Shown piece after piece: positions 1 to 6,163 of a stretch of DNA of 10,840 nucleotides. Source of the stretch: Actinomycetes bacterium. GTDB taxonomy: Bacteria > Actinomycetota > Thermoleophilia > Solirubrobacterales > Solirubrobacteraceae. A program made the position numbers and the translations under genes. Each line of letters starts with the position of its first letter. Position 1 is the first letter of the stretch. The stretch lies in NCBI GenBank assembly GCA_023405705.1, contig JAEXXR010000200.1, positions 1 through 10,840 on the forward strand. The letters are read 5' to 3'. The notes under the pieces are model-generated. The model was given only the letters and a program-made list of their open reading frames with translations, made no database searches and was not told where the DNA came from.

Positions 1-488
1 TCCTCGGGCAGCTCCAGGTGGGTCGCGCCGGGCTTCTCCGCCTCGGCCAGCTTGAACGCCTTGCGGACGACCTCCGGCACGATGTCCGGGCTCGACACGC
101 GCGCGTTCCACTTCACGACCGGTCTGAGGATCTGCACCAGGTCGATGTACTGGTGCGACTCCTTGTGCATCCGCTCGACGTCGGCCTGGCCGGTCAGCGC
201 GACCAGCGGGGCGCGGTCGAGGTAGGCGTCGGCGACCGCGGTGACGAGGTTGGTGGCGCCGGGGCCGAGCGTGCCGAGGCAGACGCCGGCACGACCGGTG
301 AGGCGGCCGTACATGTCGGCCATGTAGGCGCCGCCCTGCTCGTGGCGGACCGGGACGAACTCGACCGAGGAGTCGTGCAGCGACTCGTTCAGGTCGAGCG
401 TCTCCTCGCCCGGGATGCCGAAGACGTATCTCACGCCCTCGGCTTCCAGGCACTCGACGAACAGGTCAGAGGCGCGGCGCGGAGGCAT
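1..488 (-). CDS. Acetolactate-synthase-like ThDP enzyme, N-terminal part (gene runs off the window)
   Basis: The first 162 codons of a gene read leftwards, starting at the ATG at 488-486; the 3' end lies outside the window. The product begins with the ThDP-enzyme pyrimidine-binding domain: ASDLFVECLEAEGVRYVFG, then IPGEETLDL, the RHEQ motif with the catalytic Glu at residue 50, YGRLTGRAGVCLGTLGPGA and finally KPGATHLELPE. This is the pattern of the IlvB/AlsS-like 'acetolactate synthase large subunit' group, which condenses two pyruvates to 2-acetolactate. Related members of the fold (oxalyl-CoA decarboxylase, glyoxylate carboligase, sulfoacetaldehyde acetyltransferase) cannot be excluded without the C-terminal part. 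No ilvN-type regulatory subunit is visible on this side. There is no Shine-Dalgarno sequence; the start follows a possible -10 element by 7 nt. Confidence 0.88.
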   Translation of the reverse strand, partial: MPPRRASDLFVECLEAEGVRYVFGIPGEETLDLNESLHDSSVEFVPVRHEQGGAYMADMYGRLTGRAGVCLGTLGPGATNLVTAVADAYLDRAPLVALTGQADVERMHKESHQYIDLVQILRPVVKWNARVSSPDIVPEVVRKAFKLAEAEKPGATHLELPE

Positions 489-495
489 GGGTGGG

Positions 496-522
496 ACCGT
501 GCCACAGCGCCGCGGATGTCAA
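496..522 (-). promoter_or_regulatory. Possible promoter of the ThDP enzyme gene
   Basis: On the minus strand a perfect TTGACA lies at 522-517. A CACGGT hexamer at 501-496 ends 7 nt before the ATG at 488. The hexamer has A and T at the two most conserved -10 positions but C instead of the first T, and the 15-nt spacer is short for a housekeeping sigma factor. The 7-nt spacing to the start codon matches the leaderless arrangement of other genes in this window. Confidence 0.45.
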
Positions 523-556
523 ACGGGAAGGCGAGCCGCCAGGCGAGCGTTCCCGA

Positions 557-589
557 CCGAAGGCGAGGCCTCAGGGCCGCCGCCTTCGG
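557..589 (-). terminator. Hairpin terminator behind the MaoC-like gene
   Basis: A perfect 9-bp inverted repeat, CCGAAGGCG (557-565) and CGCCTTCGG (581-589), encloses a second 4-bp GGCC/GGCC stem (567-570 and 575-578) with a TCAG loop. On the minus strand it begins 3 nt after the TAG stop at 595-593, and it lies upstream of the next gene's promoter. No T-run follows, which is common for terminators in GC-rich actinobacteria. Confidence 0.7.
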
Positions 590-592
590 CCG

Positions 593-1051
593 CTACTGCC
601 CGCCGTAGATGCGCACGAGCGTCTCGGCGACGCAGACCGGCTTGTCGCCGCCCTCGCGCTCGAACGTCAGCGTGTTCTTCATCTGGATGCCGCCGGGGAC
701 GTCGTCGACCGCGCTGATCTGCGAGCGCATGCGGACCTTCGAGCCGACCGGCAGCGGCGAGGGGAAGCGGACCTTGTCGAGGCCGTAGTTGAGCGCGAAG
801 GCGACGTTCTCGACGGTGTAGATCGCCTGGTTGAACTTCGGCGCGAGCGAGAGCGTGTAGTAGCCGTGGGCGATCGTCCCGCCGAACGGGGTCGCCTTCG
901 CTCTCTCCGGATCGACGTGGATCCACTGGTGGTCGCCGGTCGCCTCGGCGAAGGCGTCGACCTGCTCCTGGGTGACCTCCTCCCAGTCGCTGACCCCCAG
1001 CTCCTGCCCGACGCGGGCCTTGATGTCGTCGATGCCGTTGAGCGTGATCAC
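593..1051 (-). CDS. MaoC/NodN-like (R)-specific enoyl-CoA hydratase
   Basis: A 152-residue single hot-dog-fold protein of usual length for the small MaoC dehydratases that add water to trans-2-enoyl-CoA to give (R)-3-hydroxyacyl-CoA. The hydratase signature is clear: FAEATGDHQWIHVDP carries the catalytic Asp40 and His45 (D-x4-H), followed by PFGGTIAHGYYTLSL at 55-69. The NodN-like subgroup, which includes M. tuberculosis Rv0130/HtdZ, fits best by motif. The start is GTG at 1051-1049, supported by AGGGAG at 1066-1061, 9 nt upstream. It is separated from the downstream ThDP enzyme gene by a terminator and is probably monocistronic. The natural acyl-CoA substrate cannot be read from the sequence. 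Confidence 0.9.
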   Translation of the reverse strand: MITLNGIDDIKARVGQELGVSDWEEVTQEQVDAFAEATGDHQWIHVDPERAKATPFGGTIAHGYYTLSLAPKFNQAIYTVENVAFALNYGLDKVRFPSPLPVGSKVRMRSQISAVDDVPGGIQMKNTLTFEREGGDKPVCVAETLVRIYGGQ

Positions 1052-1060
1052 CGTCGTCGT

Positions 1061-1093
1061 CTCCCTCTCGTGCCGATGGACGGCGCAAGGCTA
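1061..1093 (-). promoter_or_regulatory. -10 element and ribosome binding site of the MaoC-like gene
   Basis: On the minus strand TAGCCT (1093-1088) fits TANNNT. A start about 7 nt downstream would give a leader of about 30 nt that contains AGGGAG (1066-1061), 9 nt before the GTG. No clear -35 box is visible. This gene is therefore leadered, in contrast to most neighbours. Confidence 0.5.
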
Positions 1094-1183
1094 GTCCCGC
1101 CCTCATCCGGGCGGCGCCGCTTCGCGCACGGGCGCTGCCGGAACGCGGCCGGCCGGCGCGGCGGTGCGCGCTGGCGCGACCGC

Positions 1184-1189
1184 TAGGCT
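1184..1189 (+). promoter_or_regulatory. -10 element of a leaderless promoter for the exonuclease gene
   Basis: TAGGCT fits TANNNT and is followed by exactly 7 nt (GCGGCCC) and the ATG at 1197. Transcription would begin at or next to the start codon. No -35 box and no Shine-Dalgarno sequence are seen. Confidence 0.65.
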
Positions 1190-1196
1190 GCGGCCC

Positions 1197-2069
1197 ATGC
1201 CCGCCCCGCTGCTCGCCGTCGACGCCCCCTCGCTGCTCTACCGCGCCTGGTTCGCGCTGCCAGACTCGATCAGAGGCGAGGGCGGGATGCCCGTCAACGC
1301 CCTCCTCGGCGCGACGAACGCGATCCTCCGCATCGTCGCCGACCGCCGCCCGCGCGCCGTCGTCATCTGCAACGGCGCCGAGGCCGCGAGCTACCGCGTC
1401 GAGCGCTACGCCGGCTACCACGCCGACCGCCCGCCGGTCCCCGAAGGCCTCGCGGCGCAGTTCGCGCGCGCCGGCGAGCTGTTCGGCGGCTTCGGCTGGA
1501 CGCTCGCGAGCAGCGACGAGCTGGAGGCCGACGACCTGCTCCACTCATACGCGCTGAGCGAGGTCGAGGCCGGCGGCGAGGCGCTGCTGATGACCGGCGA
1601 CCGCGACATGTTCCAGTGCGCCGCGCCCCAGGTGACGGTCCTCTACCTGAAGACCGGCGTGAGAGGGTTCGAGCCGATGGACCCGGCGGCCGTCGAGGCC
1701 CGCTACGGGATCGGCCCGCAGCTGGTGCCCGACTTCATCGCGCTGCGCGGCGATCCGTCCGACGGCCTGCCCGGCGCGAGAGGGATCGGCGAGAAGGGCG
1801 CGGCCGACCTGCTGCGCCGCCACGGCTCGCTGGAGGCGGCGCTGGCGAACCCCGACGGCGAGAAGCCGCGCGTCGCCAGAGCGCTGCGCGAGCAGGCCGC
1901 CGAGCTGCGCGACTACCTCGCGATCGCGACCCTCCAGCGCGTCGCGGTCGACCGCCCGGCCGACGCCGCGCTCGACCTCGACGGCGGCGCCGCGGCCGCC
2001 GAGACGCTCGGCATGAGAAGACTCGCCAGACGCCTGCGCGACGTCGCCGGCGACCTCGCGAAGCTGTAG
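1197..2069 (+). CDS. Stand-alone PolI-type 5'-3' exonuclease (FEN superfamily, H3TH domain)
   Basis: A 290-residue structure-specific nuclease resembling the N-terminal domain of DNA polymerase I but without a polymerase. Visible motifs are VDAPSLLYRAWFALP (Asp9, Arg16), the EADD metal cluster (residues 110-113), TGDRD (133-137, two Asp), and the helix-3-turn-helix region with GDPSDGLPGARGIGEKG (185-201). It would be expected to remove RNA primers or 5' flaps in replication and repair. Two positions conserved in E. coli Pol I look changed: the second metal-site Asp (VVFDA there) is VICNG here, with Asn59, and the Lys of YKSHRPP is His74 in YHADRPP, so activity may differ. I chose the ATG at 1197 rather than an in-frame GTG at 1164, because the protein similarity begins there and a -10 element sits 7 nt upstream. 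Seven of 28 Arg codons are AGA. Confidence 0.92.
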   Translation: MPAPLLAVDAPSLLYRAWFALPDSIRGEGGMPVNALLGATNAILRIVADRRPRAVVICNGAEAASYRVERYAGYHADRPPVPEGLAAQFARAGELFGGFGWTLASSDELEADDLLHSYALSEVEAGGEALLMTGDRDMFQCAAPQVTVLYLKTGVRGFEPMDPAAVEARYGIGPQLVPDFIALRGDPSDGLPGARGIGEKGAADLLRRHGSLEAALANPDGEKPRVARALREQAAELRDYLAIATLQRVAVDRPADAALDLDGGAAAAETLGMRRLARRLRDVAGDLAKL

Positions 2070-2090
2070 GCCGCCGGCGCGCCGCGTCGC

Positions 2091-2645
2091 TCACGAGAAC
2101 GTCTGGACCGGGCTGATCGAGAAGGTCGCCCCGGCGACGACTCTCGCCGTCGGGCAGAGCGCCGGGGGCGCCCCCGTCAGCGGCGGGTGGCGCGTGTCGG
2201 TCGGCCGCACCGTCATCGTCTGCGACGAGCCCGACGGCTGCCCTATTAGGACCGGGATCGTGCCCGTGTAGGTGCACGGGCCGACCAGCATCGTGACGTT
2301 CGCGACCTTGCCGGCGATCCCAACGATCGCGCCGCCGGAGTCGAGTAGTAGCGCTAGCGCCTGCAGCTGCCACGGCAGCACGAGCGCGACCGGCGGCGAG
2401 CAGGTGGCGCTGCCGCCGGTGATGGCGGCGATCACCCCGCCGCCGGCGACGGGGCCGGTCCCGAACGTCCCGCCGAGCGACATCGAGGTGCATCTGACGA
2501 CGAGCGGGCCGGCTTGGACGACGAAGCTCGACGAGGTCGCCGTGACCGGCCCTCCGGGCGCTATCGACAGCGGAAAGGCATGGGCGGCGCTCGCGCAGAG
2601 CGCCAGGGCGAAGGCGGCGACAGCCGCCACAGAGAATGTGCGCAT
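2091..2645 (-). CDS. Secreted protein of unknown function
   Basis: A 184-residue precursor with a clear Sec signal peptide: MRTFS, a hydrophobic Ala/Leu core to about residue 20, and a likely cleavage after AHA (residue 23). The mature part is rich in Gly, Val, Thr and Ser with beta-strand-like stretches and four Cys (52, 82, 124, 164), which could form two disulfides outside the cell. I recognise no family or catalytic motif. An upstream in-frame start would add a basic, low-complexity stretch and is unlikely. The ATG at 2645 is preceded by GGGGGAG only 2 nt away, an unusually short Shine-Dalgarno spacing; a GTG one codon earlier is possible. The gene contains at least four CTA Leu codons and one ATA Ile codon, unusual for this GC-rich window. 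It has its own promoter and converges with the exonuclease gene, 21 nt apart. Confidence 0.75.
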   Translation of the reverse strand: MRTFSVAAVAAFALALCASAAHAFPLSIAPGGPVTATSSSFVVQAGPLVVRCTSMSLGGTFGTGPVAGGGVIAAITGGSATCSPPVALVLPWQLQALALLLDSGGAIVGIAGKVANVTMLVGPCTYTGTIPVLIGQPSGSSQTMTVRPTDTRHPPLTGAPPALCPTARVVAGATFSISPVQTFS

Positions 2646-2706
2646 CACTCCCCCAAGTGGATGCTTGTTCCGGCGGCCGCCCCCTCGGCGCACCGCCCCT
2701 TCCGAG

Positions 2707-2736
2707 ACTCTACGTTCAGGCGCGCCGCACCGTCAA
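2707..2736 (-). promoter_or_regulatory. -35/-10 promoter of the secreted protein gene
   Basis: On the minus strand TTGACG (2736-2731) and TAGAGT (2712-2707) are separated by 18 nt, close to the housekeeping sigma consensus. A start near 2700 gives a leader of about 55 nt. This is the most complete -35/-10 pair in the window. Confidence 0.7.
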
Positions 2737-2751
2737 CGCCGATTACGGCGT
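2736..2751 (-). terminator. Short hairpin overlapping the ychF stop codon
   Basis: ACGCCG (2736-2741) and CGGCGT (2746-2751) form a 6-bp stem around ATTA, so the TAA stop at 2745-2743 lies in the loop. There is no T-run, and the upstream arm overlaps the -35 box of the next gene. It may weakly terminate the ychF transcript or be incidental. Confidence 0.3.
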
Positions 2752-3822
2752 GAACTTGACGGTGATCACGTCGCCGTCCTGCATCACGTAGTCGCGGCCC
2801 TCGACTCTGAGCGTGCCGGCCTCTCTGGCGGCCGCGTAGCCGCCGGCGTCGATCAGCGCTCTCCAGCCGATCACCTCGGCGCGGACGAAGCCTCTCTGGA
2901 TGTCCCCGTGGATCTCGCCGGCGGCGTGCCAGGCGGTCAGGCCTCTTCTGAGGTGCCACGACTGGGCGCGGACGCCGGAGCCGACGGTGAAGAACGAACT
3001 CAGGTTGAGCAGGTCGAAGGCGCCGCGGACGATCCGCTGGAGGCCGGACTCGGCGATCCCGAGCTCGTCGCGCATCGCCTGTGCCTCCTCGTCGTCGAGC
3101 TCGGACAGCTCGGCCTCGATCCGCGAGGAGATCGCGACGGCCTTCGCGCCGTGGGCCTCGGCGTGGGCGAGGATCGCCGCGGGCACCTCGTCGGTGCCCT
3201 CGTCGACGTTGGCGACGAACAGGACCGGCTTCGCCGTCAGCGGCTGCAGCTCCTTGATCACGTTCGGCGCGTCGTCGGGCGCCGGGACGGTGCGCGCCGG
3301 TCTGCCGGCCTGCAGCGCCTCGATCACCGCTCTCAGCCACGCCTCCTCGGCGATCGCGACCTTGTCGCCGCCGCGCGCGGCGCGCACGACGCGAGCGTGG
3401 CGCCGCTCGGCCTGCTCCAGGTCGGCGAAGATCAGCTCGGTCTCGATCGTCTCGATGTCGGCGAGCGGGTCGACGCGGCCGTCGGGGTGGATGACGTTGT
3501 CGTCGTTGTGGGCACGCACGACGTGGACGATCGCGTCGGTCTCGCGGATGTTCGCGAGGAACTTGTTGCCGAGGCCCTCGCCCTCGTGGGCGCCTCTGAC
3601 GAGGCCGGCGATGTCGTGGAAGTCGATGTGGTCGTGGACCGTCTCGGAGGCGCCGAGCATCTCCGCGAGCGCGTCGATGCGCTCGTCGGTGACCGGCACG
3701 ACCGCCACGTTCGGCTCGATCGTCGTGAACGGGTAGTTGGCGGCCTCGGCCCCGGCGCGCGTGAGCGCGTTGAACAGCGAGGACTTGCCCGCGTTCGGCA
3801 TGCCGACGATTCCGACCTTCAT
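2743..3822 (-). CDS. ychF: YchF/OLA1 family ribosome-associated P-loop ATPase
   Basis: A 359-residue protein, close to the usual length of about 363. It starts with the P-loop GMPNAGKSS (7-15), followed by NYPFTTIEPN (29-38), DIAGLV (70-75, G3) and GEGLGNKFL. The G4 position reads NVDE (205-208) rather than NKxD, the hallmark of the YchF subfamily that prefers ATP to GTP. The C-terminus holds the ubiquitin-like TGS domain ending in DVITVKFTP. YchF binds ribosomes and is linked to translation and oxidative-stress control. The ATG overlaps the stop of the PAP2 gene (ATGA), so translation is probably coupled; a weak AAGGG lies about 9 nt upstream. Nine of 27 Arg codons are AGA. It is often found next to pth in other bacteria, but not here. 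Confidence 0.97.
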   Translation of the reverse strand: MKVGIVGMPNAGKSSLFNALTRAGAEAANYPFTTIEPNVAVVPVTDERIDALAEMLGASETVHDHIDFHDIAGLVRGAHEGEGLGNKFLANIRETDAIVHVVRAHNDDNVIHPDGRVDPLADIETIETELIFADLEQAERRHARVVRAARGGDKVAIAEEAWLRAVIEALQAGRPARTVPAPDDAPNVIKELQPLTAKPVLFVANVDEGTDEVPAAILAHAEAHGAKAVAISSRIEAELSELDDEEAQAMRDELGIAESGLQRIVRGAFDLLNLSSFFTVGSGVRAQSWHLRRGLTAWHAAGEIHGDIQRGFVRAEVIGWRALIDAGGYAAAREAGTLRVEGRDYVMQDGDVITVKFTP

Positions 3823-4325
3823 GAGCGAGCGCCCTTCCCTATGACCGTGCCGAGCACGGCTCCGACGACGATGTCCGACGGCCAGTGCACCCCGAGGTAG
3901 AGGCGCGAGGCGGCCATCGCGTAGGCGGCGGCCTTCAGCGGCCCCGCCGGCAGCAGTCCCGCGTACGCCTCCGCGGCGGCGAACGACGAGGTCGCGTGCG
4001 CGCTCGGGAAGCTCAGCTGCGTCGGCGTCCGCATCAGCTGCGGCAGCGCCTCCAGCTGCGGCCGCGGCCGCCGCACGGCGAACTTGATCGACTGGTTGAC
4101 GACGTAGGCGGCGCCGACGCCGGCCGTCGCTCTCGCCCACTGGGCGCGGCGCGGCCGGTCGAGCAGCGTGCCGGCGGCGCCGAGCGCCAGCCAGCCGGCC
4201 GCGTACTGACCGAGCTGCGAGTAACCGCGCACCGCGCGCTCCAGCTGCGGCGTGTGCGCGACCGTGCGCGTGAGCCGCAGCCCGGCGAGGTCGAGCGCCT
4301 GCAGCGAAGCGGGGAACGTCAGCAC
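3819..4325 (-). CDS. PAP2-family membrane phosphatase
   Basis: A 168-residue PAP2 (type 2 phosphatidic acid phosphatase) protein with all three motifs: K-x6-RP (Lys81 to Arg88-Pro89), PSAH (107-110, the usual PSGH with Gly to Ala) and SR-x5-H-x3-D (Ser140, Arg141, His147, Asp151). Hydrophobic segments around 40-55, 68-80, 113-126 and 150-165 indicate an integral membrane protein. The family removes phosphate from lipid phosphates or pyrophosphates; substrates could be undecaprenyl pyrophosphate, phosphatidic acid or decaprenyl-phosphoribose phosphate, and the sequence does not decide. The start is GTG at 4325, with GAGGT (4337-4333) 7 nt upstream. The stop overlaps the ychF start by 4 nt, placing it in the same transcript. 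Confidence 0.9.
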   Translation of the reverse strand: MLTFPASLQALDLAGLRLTRTVAHTPQLERAVRGYSQLGQYAAGWLALGAAGTLLDRPRRAQWARATAGVGAAYVVNQSIKFAVRRPRPQLEALPQLMRTPTQLSFPSAHATSSFAAAEAYAGLLPAGPLKAAAYAMAASRLYLGVHWPSDIVVGAVLGTVIGKGARS

Positions 4326-4346
4326 GGCAGCGACCTCAGGACCGGT

Positions 4347-4568
4347 CTACAGACCGAAGCCGACGCGCTGCTCGTGCGCGTCGATGCGCACGTACTCGAC
4401 CTTCGCGAGGTCGAGGAAGATCGAGCCGTCCTCGGTTCTGAGGTCGTGCCAGCCGCCCTGGCCGCTGCTGAGGGCCGCGCGCAGCTCCGAGATCTGCTCG
4501 GCGCCGGCGCGCACGGGCAGCGTCTGCCCGCGGAAGCCGATCGTGATCCGCTGCTCCTCGCCTGCCAT
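4347..4568 (-). CDS. Small conserved-looking protein of unknown function (73 residues)
   Basis: I do not recognise this gene. The product is a small soluble protein with an alternating beta-strand pattern (ITIGFRGQTLPV near the start, SIFLDLAKVEYVRIDA near the end), no Cys and no membrane segment. The pattern faintly recalls small beta-rich domains such as DUF3107, but I cannot support a family assignment. It is very likely real: the ATG at 4568 is 1 nt after the TGA of the epimerase gene, a strong GGAGGG (4582-4577) lies 8 nt upstream, and codon use matches the neighbours. It is probably translated from the same mRNA as the flanking genes. Confidence 0.7.
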   Translation of the reverse strand: MAGEEQRITIGFRGQTLPVRAGAEQISELRAALSSGQGGWHDLRTEDGSIFLDLAKVEYVRIDAHEQRVGFGL

Positions 4569-4569
4569 C

Positions 4570-4980
4570 TCAGTGGCCCTCCGCCGGTTGGACGATCTCG
4601 GTCAGCACGCCGCCGGTCGAGGCCGGGTGGGCGAAGGCGACCTTCGAGCCGCGGATGCCGGTCCGCGGCGTCTCGTCGATCAGGCGCCAGCCGGCGGCTC
4701 TCAGCTCGGCGAGGACCGACTCGATGTCCTCGACCTGGTAGGCGACGTGGTGGATGCCGGGGCCCTTCTTCGCGAGGTACTTGCCGACGGGCGTGTCGGG
4801 GCCGAGCGGCGCCAGCAGCTCGACGTGGTTCTCGCCGACGTCGAGCAGGATCGCCTCGACACCCTGCTCCTCGACGGTCTCGCGGTGGACGACGGGCATC
4901 TTCAGCCCGGTCGCATACAGCTCCAGGGCGGAGTCGAGGTCCTCGACTGCGACGCCGATGTGATCGATTCGGCCGAGCAT
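4570..4980 (-). CDS. mce: Methylmalonyl-CoA epimerase
   Basis: A 136-residue glyoxalase/VOC-fold protein of normal length for methylmalonyl-CoA epimerase, which interconverts the (2S) and (2R) forms in propionyl-CoA metabolism. Two beta-alpha-beta-beta-beta modules are visible: RIDHIGVAVEDLDSALELY with metal ligand His7, NHVELLAPLG with Glu54, PGIHHVAYQVEDIESVL with His77/His78, and TGGVLTEIVQ with Glu128. These match the four metal-binding positions of the family, and KGPGIHHVAY is typical of the epimerase. The start is ATG at 4980. A TATGCT lies 9 nt upstream, so the gene may have its own near-leaderless promoter besides read-through from the nicotinate phosphoribosyltransferase gene 29 nt away. 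No methylmalonyl-CoA mutase gene is in the window. Confidence 0.93.
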   Translation of the reverse strand: MLGRIDHIGVAVEDLDSALELYATGLKMPVVHRETVEEQGVEAILLDVGENHVELLAPLGPDTPVGKYLAKKGPGIHHVAYQVEDIESVLAELRAAGWRLIDETPRTGIRGSKVAFAHPASTGGVLTEIVQPAEGH

Positions 4981-4989
4981 GACGGCGGG

Positions 4990-4995
4990 AGCATA
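4990..4995 (-). promoter_or_regulatory. Possible internal -10 element before mce
   Basis: TATGCT on the minus strand fits TANNNT and ends 9 nt before the ATG at 4980, in the 29-nt gap after the preceding gene. Transcription from it would leave a leader of about 2 nt. There is no recognisable -35 box. Confidence 0.45.
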
Positions 4996-5009
4996 GCCCG
5001 TCCGGGCGG

Positions 5010-6113
5010 TCAGGCGACGCGCTGGAGGCGCGGGTTGGGCACCTCGCCGCGGCCGACCTTCGCGCACGGGCGCCCGTTCACGCGCACGACGTCGGCGGTG
5101 AAGTCGTTCTGCCCGCGGATCAGCGACGAGCCGACGCCGTAGGCGTCGACCGGCACGCCGGCCGCCTCGAAGGCGCGGATGCGCGCCGCGTCGAAGCCGC
5201 CGGAGGCGACGATCCGCACCCGTTCGTGGCCGGCGGCGTCGAGCGCGGCGCGGACCTTCTCGACCAGCCGCGGGTTGACCCCGGTCGGCTTGAAGGAGCC
5301 CATCTCCTCCCACAGCGAGCGGTCGACGAGCTGCTCGCCGGTGTCGAGCCGCACGCCCCACAGGCGGTCGCCGAGCGCCTCCGCGACCGCCAGCGCGGTG
5401 CCGACCGAGTCGTTGGCGAAGTCGACGAGCACGGTGACGTTGACCTCGGGGTGGAAGCGGTCGGCGAACTTCTGCGCGGCGAGCACGGTGTCGCCGCCGT
5501 AGGCCGCGATCAGCCCGTGCGGGACGGTGCCGATGCCGCGGCCGCCCCACCACGACGCCTGCGCCTCGGTCGAGACGCCGATCGCGCCGGCGACGTGCGC
5601 CGCCCAGCCGTCGCCGGTCTGCACGAGCCAGTGGTCGTGGCGGGCAGGGAAGTAGAAGATCTGCTTGCCGCGCGCCGCCGCGACGACCTCGGCGACGTTG
5701 CGCATGATCAGCGAGCGGCGCGCCAGCGCGCCGAGGTAGACGGTCTCCAGGTGGGCGAACAGCGTGTAGTCGCCGGCGATCGTCAGGACCGGCTCGCGCG
5801 GGGCGATCGCGTCGCCCTCGTGCAGCGCGCGGACCTCCAGCTGCTCCCAGCCGGGCGTCCACGTGCCGTCGGCCTCGCGGCGGCCGGAGCAGAGCTTGAG
5901 GATCGCGATCGCCTCGTCGATCCCGCCGAGCAGCGACTCCTGCTTCTGGAAGACCTGCATCAGCACCTGCGGGTGGTGGCCGTCGTCCTCGAGCAATCGC
6001 TTGGTCGAGACGAAGTAGGCGTCGGAGTACCAGCCGTCGCGGATCCGCTCGACCGGCAGCCGGAAGGTCTCGGGCGCCAGCCGCGCGCGCTGCTGCTCCT
6101 CGGATGCCGCCAT
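5010..6113 (-). CDS. pncB: Nicotinate phosphoribosyltransferase
   Basis: A 367-residue enzyme of the NAPRTase family, which makes nicotinate mononucleotide from nicotinate and PRPP in the NAD salvage pathway. Visible elements are DGWYSDAYF (27-34), LETVYLGALARRS (122-134), GGRGIGTVPHGLIAAYGG with the conserved His199, VRLDTGE (254-260), VASGGFD (302-308) and the phosphate-binding GVGSSLIRG (326-334). This resembles the shorter nicotinate-PRTase branch rather than the longer E. coli-type PncB. Quinolinate phosphoribosyltransferase is less likely because of the N-terminal YSDAYF motif and the length. The ATG at 6113 follows TATCGT by 6 nt with no Shine-Dalgarno sequence. It heads the compact run of genes down to ychF. 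None of its roughly 32 Arg codons is AGA. Confidence 0.9.
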   Translation of the reverse strand: MAASEEQQRARLAPETFRLPVERIRDGWYSDAYFVSTKRLLEDDGHHPQVLMQVFQKQESLLGGIDEAIAILKLCSGRREADGTWTPGWEQLEVRALHEGDAIAPREPVLTIAGDYTLFAHLETVYLGALARRSLIMRNVAEVVAAARGKQIFYFPARHDHWLVQTGDGWAAHVAGAIGVSTEAQASWWGGRGIGTVPHGLIAAYGGDTVLAAQKFADRFHPEVNVTVLVDFANDSVGTALAVAEALGDRLWGVRLDTGEQLVDRSLWEEMGSFKPTGVNPRLVEKVRAALDAAGHERVRIVASGGFDAARIRAFEAAGVPVDAYGVGSSLIRGQNDFTADVVRVNGRPCAKVGRGEVPNPRLQRVA

Positions 6114-6119
6114 GGGCCG

Positions 6120-6125
6120 ACGATA
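6120..6125 (-). promoter_or_regulatory. -10 element of a leaderless promoter for the nicotinate phosphoribosyltransferase gene
   Basis: TATCGT on the minus strand, then 6 nt (CGGCCC), then the ATG at 6113. It lies in the 50-nt gap after the M20 peptidase gene, so the 2743-6113 gene run can be transcribed independently of the peptidase. Confidence 0.65.
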
Positions 6126-6163
6126 TCCGCGCGCGCCGCGGGCCGAACCTGGTGGCGCGGCGG

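Noticed and set aside
1164..1196. In-frame GTG start 11 codons upstream of the exonuclease ATG
   Set aside because: The extra residues match nothing in the family, and the -10 element at 1184-1189 would lie inside the coding region.
2070..2090. CGGCGCGCCG palindrome between the convergent exonuclease and secreted protein genes
   Set aside because: Ten bases with no loop and no T-run; too weak to call a terminator.
2272..3900. 542-codon plus-strand frame antisense to ychF
   Set aside because: Low-complexity product with no recognisable domain; ychF on the other strand is unmistakable.
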